Of a stretch of DNA of 64,000 nucleotides, positions 38,481-47,543 are shown in pieces (positions within the stretch are counted from its first letter, which is position 1; every line of letters begins with the position of its first letter). A model generated the notes under the pieces. It searched no databases and had not been told where the DNA came from. It worked only from the letters and a program-made list of their open reading frames with translations. A program made the translations under genes and the position numbers. This DNA is from Microbulbifer variabilis (GTDB taxonomy: Bacteria; Pseudomonadota; Gammaproteobacteria; Pseudomonadales; Cellvibrionaceae), in assembly GCF_023716485.1 (NCBI RefSeq), contig NZ_CP092418.1, forward strand, positions 2,153,001 to 2,217,000, given 5' to 3'.

Positions 38481-39149
38481 TTGACTAACACCACACCCAG
38501 TCGTGGCCGTGGACGGCCCAGGGACCCGGAGCGTGAAAGGCAGGTACGCGAGTCCCTGATGCAATCTGCCCATAGACTTCTTCGTAAGAAAGCGTTTCGT
38601 GATATCTCAATTCGCGAGATCGCTCAGGGTGCTGGGGTAAATTCCGCCATGATCAGCTATCACTTTGACGGTAAAGAAGGGCTGATTATCGAGGTTATAC
38701 GTGGTCAGTTTATGCAGAGTGGCCCGGCATTTCTCACTATGAGTCTGGGGGATAAGGAGCCCAGTCTAGAAACCCTGAGGGATGCAATGGCTCGTATTAT
38801 CCGCCTTTATATCCGTGAGCCCTGGATACCCCGTTTTATTGTGGGGGAGGTGGCCTCCAAGCCTGGTCGAATGCGCGATTTATTTACCGATAGACTGGCA
38901 TCTGTACTGGGCCCTATGTTGCGGGAGCTCTTACATGCACTTCAATGCGCCGGCCACCTACGTCCAGATTTAGATATTAATCTTATGCCGATTTCTTTTG
39001 TCAGTTTGGTTGCATTCCCCTTTATCGCGGGGGATCCCTTCAAGGAGATTTTCTCTTTTAGGTTGGATGAAGAAACCAGCGATAAGTGGATTGACCACAC
39101 CGTTAAGTTGCTGCTCCATGGAGTGGCCAATAACGCTATAGCCGAGTAA
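38481..39149 (+). CDS. TetR/AcrR-family repressor of the RND operon
   Basis: A 222-residue regulator with an N-terminal HTH (LLRKKAFRDISIREIAQGAG, then VNSAMISYHFDGKEGLI) and a variable all-helical ligand domain. TTG 38481 gives MTNTTPSRGRGRPRDPE, a basic arm typical of the family. An in-frame TTG at 38469 would lie inside the inverted repeat and is less likely. It is followed after 27 bases by the adaptor gene, so it probably controls its own operon and responds to a pump substrate. Confidence 0.87.
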   Translation: MTNTTPSRGRGRPRDPERERQVRESLMQSAHRLLRKKAFRDISIREIAQGAGVNSAMISYHFDGKEGLIIEVIRGQFMQSGPAFLTMSLGDKEPSLETLRDAMARIIRLYIREPWIPRFIVGEVASKPGRMRDLFTDRLASVLGPMLRELLHALQCAGHLRPDLDINLMPISFVSLVAFPFIAGDPFKEIFSFRLDEETSDKWIDHTVKLLLHGVANNAIAE

Positions 39150-39176
39150 CAGTCGAATATTGGGAGATTGGTGGTG

Positions 39177-40535
39177 ATGAAAAAGGTCCAACTACAGAAA
39201 CTGATGAATCGCCGCCTGGCGCTTCCTATTCTTGTTGCCGTTGGTATTTCTCTTTCAATGGCATTGGTCATGAGTAAGAGCCCGCCCAACCACGATGTGC
39301 AGGATGCACTGATCACCCCGGTAAATGTTGTGTTGGTGCAAGAGCTGCCGCTACGTGCCCAAGCAGTAGCTTACGGTGAAGTGAAACCCAGCACCTTTCT
39401 TGAAGCCAATGCTGAGGTGAGTGGTCGGATAGTCTACACGGCGCCGGAGTTAGAGAGTGGAAATATTATTCCTGCCGGCACCCTGGTATTGAAAATTGAT
39501 GACACTAGCTACCAATTAAACTTGGCGCGGGCTGAAAGTGATTTGGCAGCTAACCGTGCTAATTTGCAGGAACTCAAGGTGGAGGAGGTCAATAGCCAAC
39601 GCTCTTTGGAGATTGCCGAACGTACGTTGAAGCTGGGTGAGAAAGAGTTAGAGCGCAAGCAAACGTTAGTGGCCAAGGGCACGGTTTCTCGCTCAAGTGT
39701 GGATGTCGAAGAGCAAAATGTGCTGCGCCTGCGTCAGGAAGTGCAAAACCAAACCAGTCAGCTCTCCTTATTTCCAACGCGCCGCAAGGTAATCGAGGCC
39801 CAGATTGCGCGCTCTGAGGCTCAAGTGCGGGATAGTAAATACAGTCTGGAGCGTACCCAGGTAACCTTACCCTTCGATGCGCGTATTGGTGAGGTCCATG
39901 TAGAGAAAAATCAATATGTGGCAGGCAATGCGCGCTTATTCGATGCCAGTGGTCTGGATCAGGTGGAAATTGCCGCTGAGCTTCCCATGCTTCATGTGGC
40001 GCCACTGTTGCGTAATCTCAGGCCAGGCAGTGACCTTGTGCCAGCGCCAGAAGAGCTTCCCAAAATACTATTGGGCTTGGAGGCGCGCATCACTCTGGTT
40101 GGTGGGCCTGGAGACAATGAGTGGAAGGGCCAGGTCGTACGTCTGGGAGGGGCCCTCGATAGTACCAGTCGTACGCTTTCAGTAGTGGTTGCCGTAGATG
40201 ATCCCTATGGCGAAGCCCTCGCCGGAAAAAAGCCGCCGCTGTTTCGAGGCATGTATGCTCGTGTGGAATTAATAGCACCCTCCGCTCCAGCCCTAGCCAT
40301 TCCCCGCCGGGCCTTGCATGAGGGTAGGGTGTATCTGGTGGAGGATGGCAAGTTACGCCTGCGGCAGGTGCAGGTGGATTACCATCAGGGGGATACTACG
40401 GTGATTCGTGCAGGCTTGTTTCCCGGTGAGCAGGTTATTGTCACCGATGTGATACCGGCGATTGATGGCATGGACGTGTCTGTGAGCAGCGGCCAGCAGG
40501 CCGTGGTGGTGAATACTGGAGGTACACTGCAGTGA
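39177..40535 (+). CDS. RND efflux membrane-fusion protein
   Basis: A 452-residue HlyD/AcrA-type adaptor. It has an N-terminal hydrophobic anchor (LALPILVAVGISLSMALVM), a lipoyl half-motif around VSGRIVYTAPELESGNIIPAG, a long Arg/Glu/Gln-rich alpha hairpin and a second lipoyl half at LPFDARIGEVHVEKNQYV. Start choice is uncertain among TTG 39168, GTG 39171, GTG 39174 and ATG 39177, all behind GGGAG; the ATG is taken. The stop overlaps the RND start as GTGA. Confidence 0.9.
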   Translation: MKKVQLQKLMNRRLALPILVAVGISLSMALVMSKSPPNHDVQDALITPVNVVLVQELPLRAQAVAYGEVKPSTFLEANAEVSGRIVYTAPELESGNIIPAGTLVLKIDDTSYQLNLARAESDLAANRANLQELKVEEVNSQRSLEIAERTLKLGEKELERKQTLVAKGTVSRSSVDVEEQNVLRLRQEVQNQTSQLSLFPTRRKVIEAQIARSEAQVRDSKYSLERTQVTLPFDARIGEVHVEKNQYVAGNARLFDASGLDQVEIAAELPMLHVAPLLRNLRPGSDLVPAPEELPKILLGLEARITLVGGPGDNEWKGQVVRLGGALDSTSRTLSVVVAVDDPYGEALAGKKPPLFRGMYARVELIAPSAPALAIPRRALHEGRVYLVEDGKLRLRQVQVDYHQGDTTVIRAGLFPGEQVIVTDVIPAIDGMDVSVSSGQQAVVVNTGGTLQ

Positions 40536-43500
40536 TTCGTTTTTTTGCCGCACACCCCACCGCAGCGAACCTGTTAATGGTTGCACTCATGTTGAGCGGA
40601 CTGTTTGTCCTACCCAGTATGAAGCGCGAAACCATGCCGGAAATCGATAAATTCGAAGTGCAGGTTTCCGTCCCCTATGCCGGTGCCGCCGCTGCTGAGG
40701 TCGAAGACAGTATTTGCCTTCCTTTGGAGGAGGCCACTGACGGTATCAGCTTTATTGATGAACGCCTGTGTGAAGCTAAGGATAATCTCGGGCTGATGAC
40801 CCTGAAAATGCAGGAAGCTGGAGATATGAACCAGTTTGTTGCGGATGTGGAGTCTGCGGTTGATAGCATTGATTCGCTGCCAGCAGAGAGCGAGCGCCCG
40901 GTAGTCAAGGAAATGGGGCGCACTCAAGGCGTTGTAAGTATTGCTATCAGTGCCGATCTGCCATTGCCACAATTGAATCAATTGGCGGAACACTATCGCC
41001 GCGAATTACTGCGTGACCCAGCCATCCCTATAGTGCGTATCTCGGGCTTCTCAGATCATCAGCTGCAGATCGAAATATCCGATTACAACCTGCGCCAGTA
41101 CGGGCTCAGTGTGATGGAGTTGGCCAATATTATTGATCAGCAAGCCATTGATATGCCTGCCGGCAAGGTATCCACACCTGATCGTGAATATCAGCTGCGT
41201 TTTACTGAAGAGCGCCGTAACGTAGAAGAGTTGGAAAATCTTGTAGTCCTTAAAGGCGAAGATGGTGCCGAAGTGCGCCTTGGCGATATCGCGAAAATTT
41301 ATGATGGCTTTGAGCTGGCGGAGGACAAGATTATTTTCGATGGTCATCGCGCAGCCTTGCTCAATGTAGAAAAAAACAGTGTGGATGATAGCCTGCGTGT
41401 ACTGGAAGCTGTGCGTGCTTTTGTCGATCGTGAAAGTGCGAAGTTGCCCGAGGGGATCAAGCTAACCCTTACCCAAGACAGCGCCTCCATCGTTGCCGAT
41501 CGATTGCAAATGATTATCTCCAATGCCTGGCAGGGCCTGATTCTGGTCGCCCTAGCGCTATATCTTTTCTTTAGTGGTCGCTATGTATTCTGGGTAGTGA
41601 TGGGACTGCCGGTATCCTTTCTAGGCTCCTTTGCCCTGATCACCGCCATGGGCGTATCCATCAATATGATCAGCTTGGTAGGTTTACTAATTGCTATCGG
41701 TATTTTGATGGACGATGCCATAGTACTTTCAGAAAGTATTGCCAGCGAACATCGCGATGGTCGCTCCCCGTTAGAGGCTGTAGTGATTGGGACCAAGCGC
41801 GTTGCCCGTGGAGTCCTGTCTTCTTTTGCAACCACAGTGATGGTATTTGGTGGGCTGATCTGTATTAAAGGGGATATGGGGCAGGTGCTTAAAGTGCTGC
41901 CGATTGTCCTGATTTCAGTATTAATTGTTAGCTTGTTAGAAGCCTTCTTAATTTTGCCTGCACACTTGCGCCATGCGCTTGAACACAAAAGCCGAACACC
42001 CGCTTGGAAGAAGGCTTTTGCCAAACGCTTTGAAGGCTGGCGTGAGAGTGTGGGGCGTGCGGCAGATTGGGCTGTTAAATACCGTTACGCCTTTGTTGGT
42101 GGGGTGCTCGGTCTATTCTTCTTGACTGTAAGTTTGTTGCCGGCTGGGATTGTGAAGTTTCAGGGGTTTCCAACTTTGGAGGGCGATCTGCTGCAAGCTC
42201 GCATCCTAATGCCTCAGGGTACCTCCTTGCAGAATATGGAAAAACTGGTCGATAAACAGTTAGATGCTCTTGATTTAGTAGCCGCTGAATTTTCTGAAAG
42301 GGAAAGCGCTCCTCTCGTCAATCACGCAAGTGTAACCTTTGGTGTCAATGGCGATGCCTTTGAAACTGGACCCCATGTGGCAACGATTAATGTCGACTTA
42401 CTGGCTGCGGAAGGGCGTAAAACCAGTTTGGATGAATTGCGCCATGCTTGGCGTGAGGCTGCAGGTGAAACCCCTGGTGCGATCGCGATTCTTTATAAAG
42501 AACCAGCCTTAGGTCCCGCGGGCCGTGCTATTCACATACGCATCAGCGGACTGGAGCTGGATCAGCTGAAAGAGGTTTCTATTCGCTTGCAGAATTGGCT
42601 GCGAGGATACGACGGTGTAGTGAATGTGGTGGATGACCTACGTCCAGGCAAGCCGCAATTAAACATAAAAATGCGTGAGGGTGCCTACGCATCTGGCCTG
42701 GATGCCAGTAATGTTGCCAACCAGTTACGTGCGGCTTATCAAGGAATGGAGATTGATGAGATTCAGTACCGGGGAGAAACCTATGAGATCCAAGTGCGTA
42801 TGGATGCGGATTCCCGTGGAGCCCTGAGCCGTTTTGATGAACTGGTCATTATCCATCCTGTTACCAAGCAGCGCGTCCCCTTGATTGCCATTGCCGATGT
42901 TGAGATGAATCGTGATTACGCACGGGTTCAGCGAATAGATGGTGAACGAGTAGTAAGTGTATTTGCCGACGTCTTTACTGAGAAAGCTAATGCGGGCCAG
43001 GTGCTTGGGGATACCCAAGAGAAATTCCTCGCTGAACTTAAAAAAGAATTTCCCGGTCTTCGTGTCGATATGCAGGGAGAGATTAAGAACAGTGAAGTCA
43101 CAGGTAAGTCCATCGGCAGCGCCTTGTTGGTCGGTGCTATTGGTATCTACCTGATATTATCTTTACAATTTCGCAGCTATGTAGAGCCCTTAATTGTATT
43201 GGTCGCCATTCCACTAGCGTTGATCGGCGTTATCTGGGGCCACCTAATTATGGGGCAGAATATGTCTATGCCAAGTATGATGGGCTTTGTCTCTCTTGCC
43301 GGTATTGTGGTGAATGACTCCATCCTATTGGTGGAATTTGTAAAACGGCGTGTACGCGAGGGTATGGATGTTCATAGCGCTGCAAGCCAAGCCAGTCGAG
43401 ACCGCTTCCGCGCAATCTTCTTGACCTCCCTTACAACGATCGCTGGTCTTTTGCCCCTACTGTTTGAAACAAGCTTGCAAGCCCAGGTGTTGGTACCCCT

Positions 43501-43660
43501 AGTAACCAGTATTGTATTTGGAATCAGTAGCTCAACGGTGTTGATCCTTTTGGTGCTGCCGGCGCTTTATGGAATTTTGGAGGACTTTGGGTTTACGGAA
43601 AACCTGGAGGAGGGAGACACGGCAGGTTCGCATCAGAAAGAAACACTTGTTGTAGCCTAG
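40532..43660 (+). CDS. RND efflux permease
   Basis: A 1042-residue inner-membrane proton-driven pump. The first helix is in FFAAHPTAANLLMVALMLSG, TM4 aspartates are in IAIGILMDDAIVLSESI, and the C-terminal copy is GIVVNDSILLVEFVKRR. It belongs to the branch that is partnered by an adaptor without a linked outer-membrane factor, so it probably borrows a TolC-type channel from elsewhere. Start GTG overlapping the adaptor stop. A G-T-tolerant hairpin follows the stop. Confidence 0.93.
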   Translation: MIRFFAAHPTAANLLMVALMLSGLFVLPSMKRETMPEIDKFEVQVSVPYAGAAAAEVEDSICLPLEEATDGISFIDERLCEAKDNLGLMTLKMQEAGDMNQFVADVESAVDSIDSLPAESERPVVKEMGRTQGVVSIAISADLPLPQLNQLAEHYRRELLRDPAIPIVRISGFSDHQLQIEISDYNLRQYGLSVMELANIIDQQAIDMPAGKVSTPDREYQLRFTEERRNVEELENLVVLKGEDGAEVRLGDIAKIYDGFELAEDKIIFDGHRAALLNVEKNSVDDSLRVLEAVRAFVDRESAKLPEGIKLTLTQDSASIVADRLQMIISNAWQGLILVALALYLFFSGRYVFWVVMGLPVSFLGSFALITAMGVSINMISLVGLLIAIGILMDDAIVLSESIASEHRDGRSPLEAVVIGTKRVARGVLSSFATTVMVFGGLICIKGDMGQVLKVLPIVLISVLIVSLLEAFLILPAHLRHALEHKSRTPAWKKAFAKRFEGWRESVGRAADWAVKYRYAFVGGVLGLFFLTVSLLPAGIVKFQGFPTLEGDLLQARILMPQGTSLQNMEKLVDKQLDALDLVAAEFSERESAPLVNHASVTFGVNGDAFETGPHVATINVDLLAAEGRKTSLDELRHAWREAAGETPGAIAILYKEPALGPAGRAIHIRISGLELDQLKEVSIRLQNWLRGYDGVVNVVDDLRPGKPQLNIKMREGAYASGLDASNVANQLRAAYQGMEIDEIQYRGETYEIQVRMDADSRGALSRFDELVIIHPVTKQRVPLIAIADVEMNRDYARVQRIDGERVVSVFADVFTEKANAGQVLGDTQEKFLAELKKEFPGLRVDMQGEIKNSEVTGKSIGSALLVGAIGIYLILSLQFRSYVEPLIVLVAIPLALIGVIWGHLIMGQNMSMPSMMGFVSLAGIVVNDSILLVEFVKRRVREGMDVHSAASQASRDRFRAIFLTSLTTIAGLLPLLFETSLQAQVLVPLVTSIVFGISSSTVLILLVLPALYGILEDFGFTENLEEGDTAGSHQKETLVVA

Positions 43661-44195
43661 TTAATCCTAGACTTGAAGAAAGTCGTATGATCTTTCATGC
43701 GGCTTTCTTAATCGACTTTGCGCTTGGTGGGTTTAGGCGTTCGACCAGTTTTATTATTTTTACCGCTTGAACCCATATTGAAGTGTAGTGAGCAGTCTCG
43801 GTATGAGTCATGCTGACCTATTCAGCTTGATAAGAAGATGCATTGGATTGTCAGTGAAGCTATCGTTGGAGTGGCTGGAAAGCAGAATATGAATATAAGT
43901 ACCTATACACTCTCTGCAGGTTCTGCAGCGGTTTTCTGATTGAATTTGAATCCGGACTCCCTGGCAAAGTGGTTAACTAAGGTTTATCCAAAAATTCCTG
44001 TGCGTTTTTGCTAATGTTTGATTTATAGCTAGGCCTCCCAGACTATCCACTCTTTCTAGCCTAATTCCACTTAATTACTAGATGACGGCTTACGAATCTT
44101 CGTACTTGGTTGTTATCAATTTTGGTTTAGTTCCCACCATTAATTGCTGCGCAAAAAATCATCGGGAGATGAAGACCGGTAGAGCCATCTATTAT
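43661..44195. other. Intergenic region upstream of the BlaI-like operon
   Basis: About 530 bases with no supportable gene. It contains the hairpin after the RND gene at its left end. A 64-codon frame (44082-44276) runs through the promoter and operator of the next operon and is judged spurious. Confidence 0.5.
43678..43707 (+). terminator. Hairpin after TetR/MFP/RND operon
   Basis: GAAAGTCGTATGA, loop TCTT, TCATGCGGCTTTC pair over 13 positions with two G-T pairs, followed by TTAATC. It lies 18 bases after the RND stop. Confidence 0.6.
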
Positions 44196-44224
44196 TTGAC
44201 GGCGTGCGACTCTTGTCGCATACT
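44196..44224 (+). promoter_or_regulatory. Promoter of the BlaI/M56-M23/M23 operon
   Basis: A -35 element TTGACG (44196-44201), a 17-base spacer and a -10 element CATACT (44219-44224) form a good sigma-70-type promoter 49 bases upstream of the repressor start. A perfect dyad fills most of the spacer. Confidence 0.6.
44205..44220. promoter_or_regulatory. Perfect dyad TGCGAC-TCTT-GTCGCA, candidate BlaI-type operator
   Basis: Six-base perfect arms around a four-base centre, located between the -35 and -10 elements; a bound repressor would block RNA polymerase. BlaI/MecI repressors bind comparable short dyads as dimers, though Gram-positive operators read TACA/TGTA. Assignment to this repressor is inference from position. 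Confidence 0.6.
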
Positions 44225-44272
44225 TGCCCTCGGTGTAGCGAAAATGCGATTAACGTCACGAGAAAAAAATAA

Positions 44273-44650
44273 ATGAAAGAAGCCAAACCCTCCCCCTCAG
44301 AGCTTACTTTGCTAAAGGCGCTCTGGAAGCAGAGTCCACTAAGTGCAAGAGAGTTGCATGAAGAGGTGAAATCAGAACTCCGCTGGTCCTATTCATCCAC
44401 CAGGAAAACGTTGGACAGAATGCGGGATAAGTCTTTTGTGATTCAGTCTGAAGTACACGGCATTCAAGTCTATAAGGCAGCCCTTGAAAAGGTCGAAACA
44501 CTTGCACAATATGCCACAGACTTCGCCTCACGGGTTCTTGAACTGGATGGTCCGCTTCCTATAGCTATGTTTGCTAACAGTAAATTAATGAATGACCAGG
44601 ATCTGGAAGAGCTACAGGAAATGTTGAATGCCTGGCCTGAAGCAGACTGA
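44273..44650 (+). CDS. BlaI/MecI-family transcriptional repressor
   Basis: A 125-residue repressor. The N-terminal winged helix (PSELTLLKALWKQSPLSARELHEEV, then WSYSSTRKTLDRMRDKSFV) keeps the family pattern L-W, T-x-L-x-R-M and the wing ending in YKAALEKVE. The C-terminal helices (about residues 75-120) would dimerise and hold the site cleaved by the partner protease in BlaI/MecI. It lies 22 bases upstream of a BlaR1-like M56 protease gene, the classical pairing, and behind a promoter with an embedded dyad, which fits autorepression. No beta-lactamase gene is linked. Confidence 0.88.
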   Translation: MKEAKPSPSELTLLKALWKQSPLSARELHEEVKSELRWSYSSTRKTLDRMRDKSFVIQSEVHGIQVYKAALEKVETLAQYATDFASRVLELDGPLPIAMFANSKLMNDQDLEELQEMLNAWPEAD

Positions 44651-44672
44651 ATCGGGGAGGCTGTGAGATTAT

Positions 44673-46169
44673 ATGCAGGAATTACTATCCTCGTTGTCAT
44701 TCTTTACGCCCAATCTTTTTGTTACATCCATATTTTCCGTAATTTGGGCATGCTTCATTTATATCACTGTAAGAGCAATAACCTCTCTGGCCAGTTTTAA
44801 GTCTAGGCGTGTTACTAGCTGGCGTAGCTTTTGGGTGTGTGTTTTATGTGTGATTAGTCTGCCATTTTTTCTTGCGCAATTTTTGGGTTTCTTTTCAACG
44901 GGCTTGGTGCCTGAGTTTAGATATGATCTTACGCCTCCAGAGGCGGCTTTTAATTATACAGTAATTGAAAGTGCTCAGCTGGAGAATAAAACACTAACTT
45001 TGAATTATATCGACATTCTAACGGGCTCCTGGATGATTTTGTATCTTGGTGGGGTATTACTGAGCCTGATAATAATGTTTAGAAGGCATAGTCGATTGGT
45101 TAAAATGCTGGATATTGCTAATGAGGTGGACCTCAAGCGACAAGTTGTCAGTAATCTGCTAACCAGTAAACAGTCTGATTACCTGTCTAAAAAGAATGTA
45201 AAACTAATTGTTACAAAGGCCCAGTGCTCACCTTTCGTTTTTGGTTTGCTTAACTTGAGGCTCGTTTTGCCTGGTTATCTAATGTCGATGGATGCGAAGG
45301 AAAGACAATTAATTATGGAGCACGAATTAACCCATATAAGAAGGCGAGACCCTTTGCTTATCATGGTTGCCCATGTTTTGGTGAGTTTTTTATGGTTCAT
45401 TCCATTTGTTAGGTGGGCTAAAGAGCAAATGTTATGGGCTATTGAGTTATCCTGCGACCGAGAAGTATTAAAATCCTCCGAAATAGGAAGTGGAAGAGTA
45501 TATGCCCAGGCAATGCTACGAACATTACAGCAGTGCTCTGGGCAAACCAGCTGTAAGGGTGTTGCTGCCTTTTCAGTATTTGAAGAGGCTAATCAGTTAA
45601 CTTTTTTTAAAAAGAGAGTGGTGTATATCAGGGAGGCTGCTTGTGAAAGTTCTGAGCTTAATAGATTGGTTTCAGGGATCTTTAGAGGAGCACTTGTATT
45701 TTTTACCATATTTCTAATATTTTTTGGAGTTTTTGTAAATTCTAGCTTTTCAATCGCTAGCTCTAAAAAAGAAACATGGATAGCCCCGGTTGAAGGTGCA
45801 CGTATAAGCAGTCAATTTGGAGGTTTAGAGGAGTTCAGAAGGAAACCTCACCTTGGTACGGATTTCGCAGCTCCGCTGGGTTCGCCAATAGTTTCTGTTA
45901 CTAGTGGAATTGTTGTTGTTTCAACTGATCACTACAAACATAGAAATTACGGAAAGATAATTATAGTTGATCATGGAGATAATACACAGACACTTTACTC
46001 GCATTTAGATTCTCGGGAGGTGAGGGTTGGTGAAAATGTGAAAGCCGGACAAAAGATTGGAACAGTTGGTGTTACCGGGAAAGTAACAGGTCCTCATCTT
46101 CATTTTGAGTTGATTGAGCAAGGTGAAAGAGTTGATCCGGAACATTTGCTTGCATTGTGGTTTGGTTGA
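44673..46169 (+). CDS. BlaR1-like M56 membrane protease fused to periplasmic M23 peptidase domain
   Basis: A 498-residue fusion. Membrane segments lie near residues 14-38, 52-76, 117-136 and 334-362. Between the third and fourth lies a cytosolic M56 zinc-protease domain with H217-E-L-T-H221 and Glu258 in WAIELSCDREV, as in BlaR1. After the fourth helix, in place of BlaR1's penicillin-binding sensor, comes an M23/LytM domain (about 368-498). Its full zinc set is His393 and Asp397 in HLGTDFAAP, His444 and the H475-L-H477 pair in GPHLHFE; it also has His434. Both active sites look intact. Expected role: sense or process peptidoglycan outside and cleave the BlaI-like repressor inside. It is 3 bases upstream of an M23 endopeptidase gene. 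Confidence 0.9.
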   Translation: MQELLSSLSFFTPNLFVTSIFSVIWACFIYITVRAITSLASFKSRRVTSWRSFWVCVLCVISLPFFLAQFLGFFSTGLVPEFRYDLTPPEAAFNYTVIESAQLENKTLTLNYIDILTGSWMILYLGGVLLSLIIMFRRHSRLVKMLDIANEVDLKRQVVSNLLTSKQSDYLSKKNVKLIVTKAQCSPFVFGLLNLRLVLPGYLMSMDAKERQLIMEHELTHIRRRDPLLIMVAHVLVSFLWFIPFVRWAKEQMLWAIELSCDREVLKSSEIGSGRVYAQAMLRTLQQCSGQTSCKGVAAFSVFEEANQLTFFKKRVVYIREAACESSELNRLVSGIFRGALVFFTIFLIFFGVFVNSSFSIASSKKETWIAPVEGARISSQFGGLEEFRRKPHLGTDFAAPLGSPIVSVTSGIVVVSTDHYKHRNYGKIIIVDHGDNTQTLYSHLDSREVRVGENVKAGQKIGTVGVTGKVTGPHLHFELIEQGERVDPEHLLALWFG

Positions 46170-46172
46170 GAT

Positions 46173-47543
46173 ATGAAAAAGTGTCTAGTTGGAAATGCTG
46201 ATTCTGAAAGAATACCGTTTTCTTTTGGTAGTATTACTCTTAAATTGATTTATATTCTAATGATGGTACTGCTATACCCAAAGGTACTTCAGGCAAAGTC
46301 TTTTGATCAGAAAGAGAGTATCTTTAAGCTTAATGAAGATGTTCTGTCTATATTTTATTCGGCAAAAACGGATAGGTTCTATTTGAGGGTGGAAAATACT
46401 CAAATTGATGAGTCTGAAATGGGTGGTGTATCCCTTGTTACCAATAAATATGACCGAATAAAGTCCGTATCGCTTGCTAAAAATCAGGGTTTGTTATCCT
46501 TGCTTATTGAAAACTCCGTTGGTAATAAAGATGCATATAGAGTCATACAGCTTTTATCTGAGCACTTTGATGTCAATGCAATACCAGTGGGGAAGGTTTT
46601 TCAATTAACTTTTGATGAGCAATCACGGTTTCAAAGTATTGGGGTGAAATTGGCATTTGCTGAGAGTCTAGAGATTAAGAAATCTAGTCAAAAACTCATC
46701 GTTTTCAAGAAGAAAAACCCAACTACTTTGCAAAAACATTATGTTGAAGGTGAGATTGCAGGTAGCTTATATAAGTCTGGTCTACAGCTTGGTCTGAATA
46801 ATGCGATACTGACTAAGCTGAATGAAATTTTAAGTTACGAGATAGATTTTCAGCGTGAGATTCGTTCAGGTGATCGCTTTTCCATCTTTTATAGTACTTT
46901 GCGGGATGATATAGAGGGTGATGAAGTTTTCAATGCAATACATGTTGCTAAGATTTCTCTAGAAAGTGATTCCGTTTCCCTTTATCGCTATCAAGATCAT
47001 GAGTCAGGCGTTGTTGATTACTTGGACCCTAGTGGAAAAAGCTCAAGAAGCTTCCTTATGAAGACTCCATTAAAGAATGCACGTCTATCATCATATTACG
47101 GCAGACGTAAACATCCAGTATTGGGGTATACAAGAATGCATAATGGCCTTGACTTTGGTGCTCCATCAGGTACACCAATACTTGCCGCTGGAGATGGCAC
47201 TATAGAAAGGGCCTCTTACTTTGGTAGCTTTGGAAATTATATTCGCATTGCCCACAAATCGGGTATTCAAACTATTTATGCGCACCTTAAAGGTTATGCC
47301 AAGGGTATCAAGACCGGTATGAAAGTGAAGCAAGGGCAGGTGATAGGTTATCTCGGGGCTACAGGTAGGGTTAAGGGGCGGCATTTACATTATGAAATTC
47401 ATAAAAATGGTAAAGCAATAGATCCACTTAGATTGGACCTTCCTACTTCTGATCGTTTAACAGGAAAAAGTTTGGAACGTTTTTATGAATTTGTTGAGGC
47501 GGTAGATGACACCTTAAGGGTCTACAAGGCACTTAAAAGCTGA
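46173..47543 (+). CDS. M23 (LytM/MepM-type) murein endopeptidase
   Basis: A 456-residue envelope peptidase. A basic N-terminus and a hydrophobic segment (about residues 20-40, ending VLQA) act as signal or anchor. A middle region (about 185-280, VEGEIAGSLYKSGLQLGLNN and RSGDRFSIFYS) matches the Csd3/MepM second domain. The C-terminal M23 domain carries His323 and Asp327 in HNGLDFGAP, His371 in YAHL and His404/His406 in GRHLHYE, the complete zinc and catalytic set. E. coli MepM cuts D,D cross-links to allow wall growth. Being third in the BlaI-like operon, it is the probable regulated output. Confidence 0.9.
   Translation: MKKCLVGNADSERIPFSFGSITLKLIYILMMVLLYPKVLQAKSFDQKESIFKLNEDVLSIFYSAKTDRFYLRVENTQIDESEMGGVSLVTNKYDRIKSVSLAKNQGLLSLLIENSVGNKDAYRVIQLLSEHFDVNAIPVGKVFQLTFDEQSRFQSIGVKLAFAESLEIKKSSQKLIVFKKKNPTTLQKHYVEGEIAGSLYKSGLQLGLNNAILTKLNEILSYEIDFQREIRSGDRFSIFYSTLRDDIEGDEVFNAIHVAKISLESDSVSLYRYQDHESGVVDYLDPSGKSSRSFLMKTPLKNARLSSYYGRRKHPVLGYTRMHNGLDFGAPSGTPILAAGDGTIERASYFGSFGNYIRIAHKSGIQTIYAHLKGYAKGIKTGMKVKQGQVIGYLGATGRVKGRHLHYEIHKNGKAIDPLRLDLPTSDRLTGKSLERFYEFVEAVDDTLRVYKALKS

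Noticed and set aside
44082-44276. 64-codon plus-strand frame before the BlaI-like gene
   Set aside because: It runs through the -35/-10 promoter and dyad, overlaps the repressor start, and has no recognised relatives or ribosome site.
44273-46169. Beta-lactam sensing bla/mec system
   Set aside because: The receptor has no penicillin-binding domain and no beta-lactamase gene is linked.
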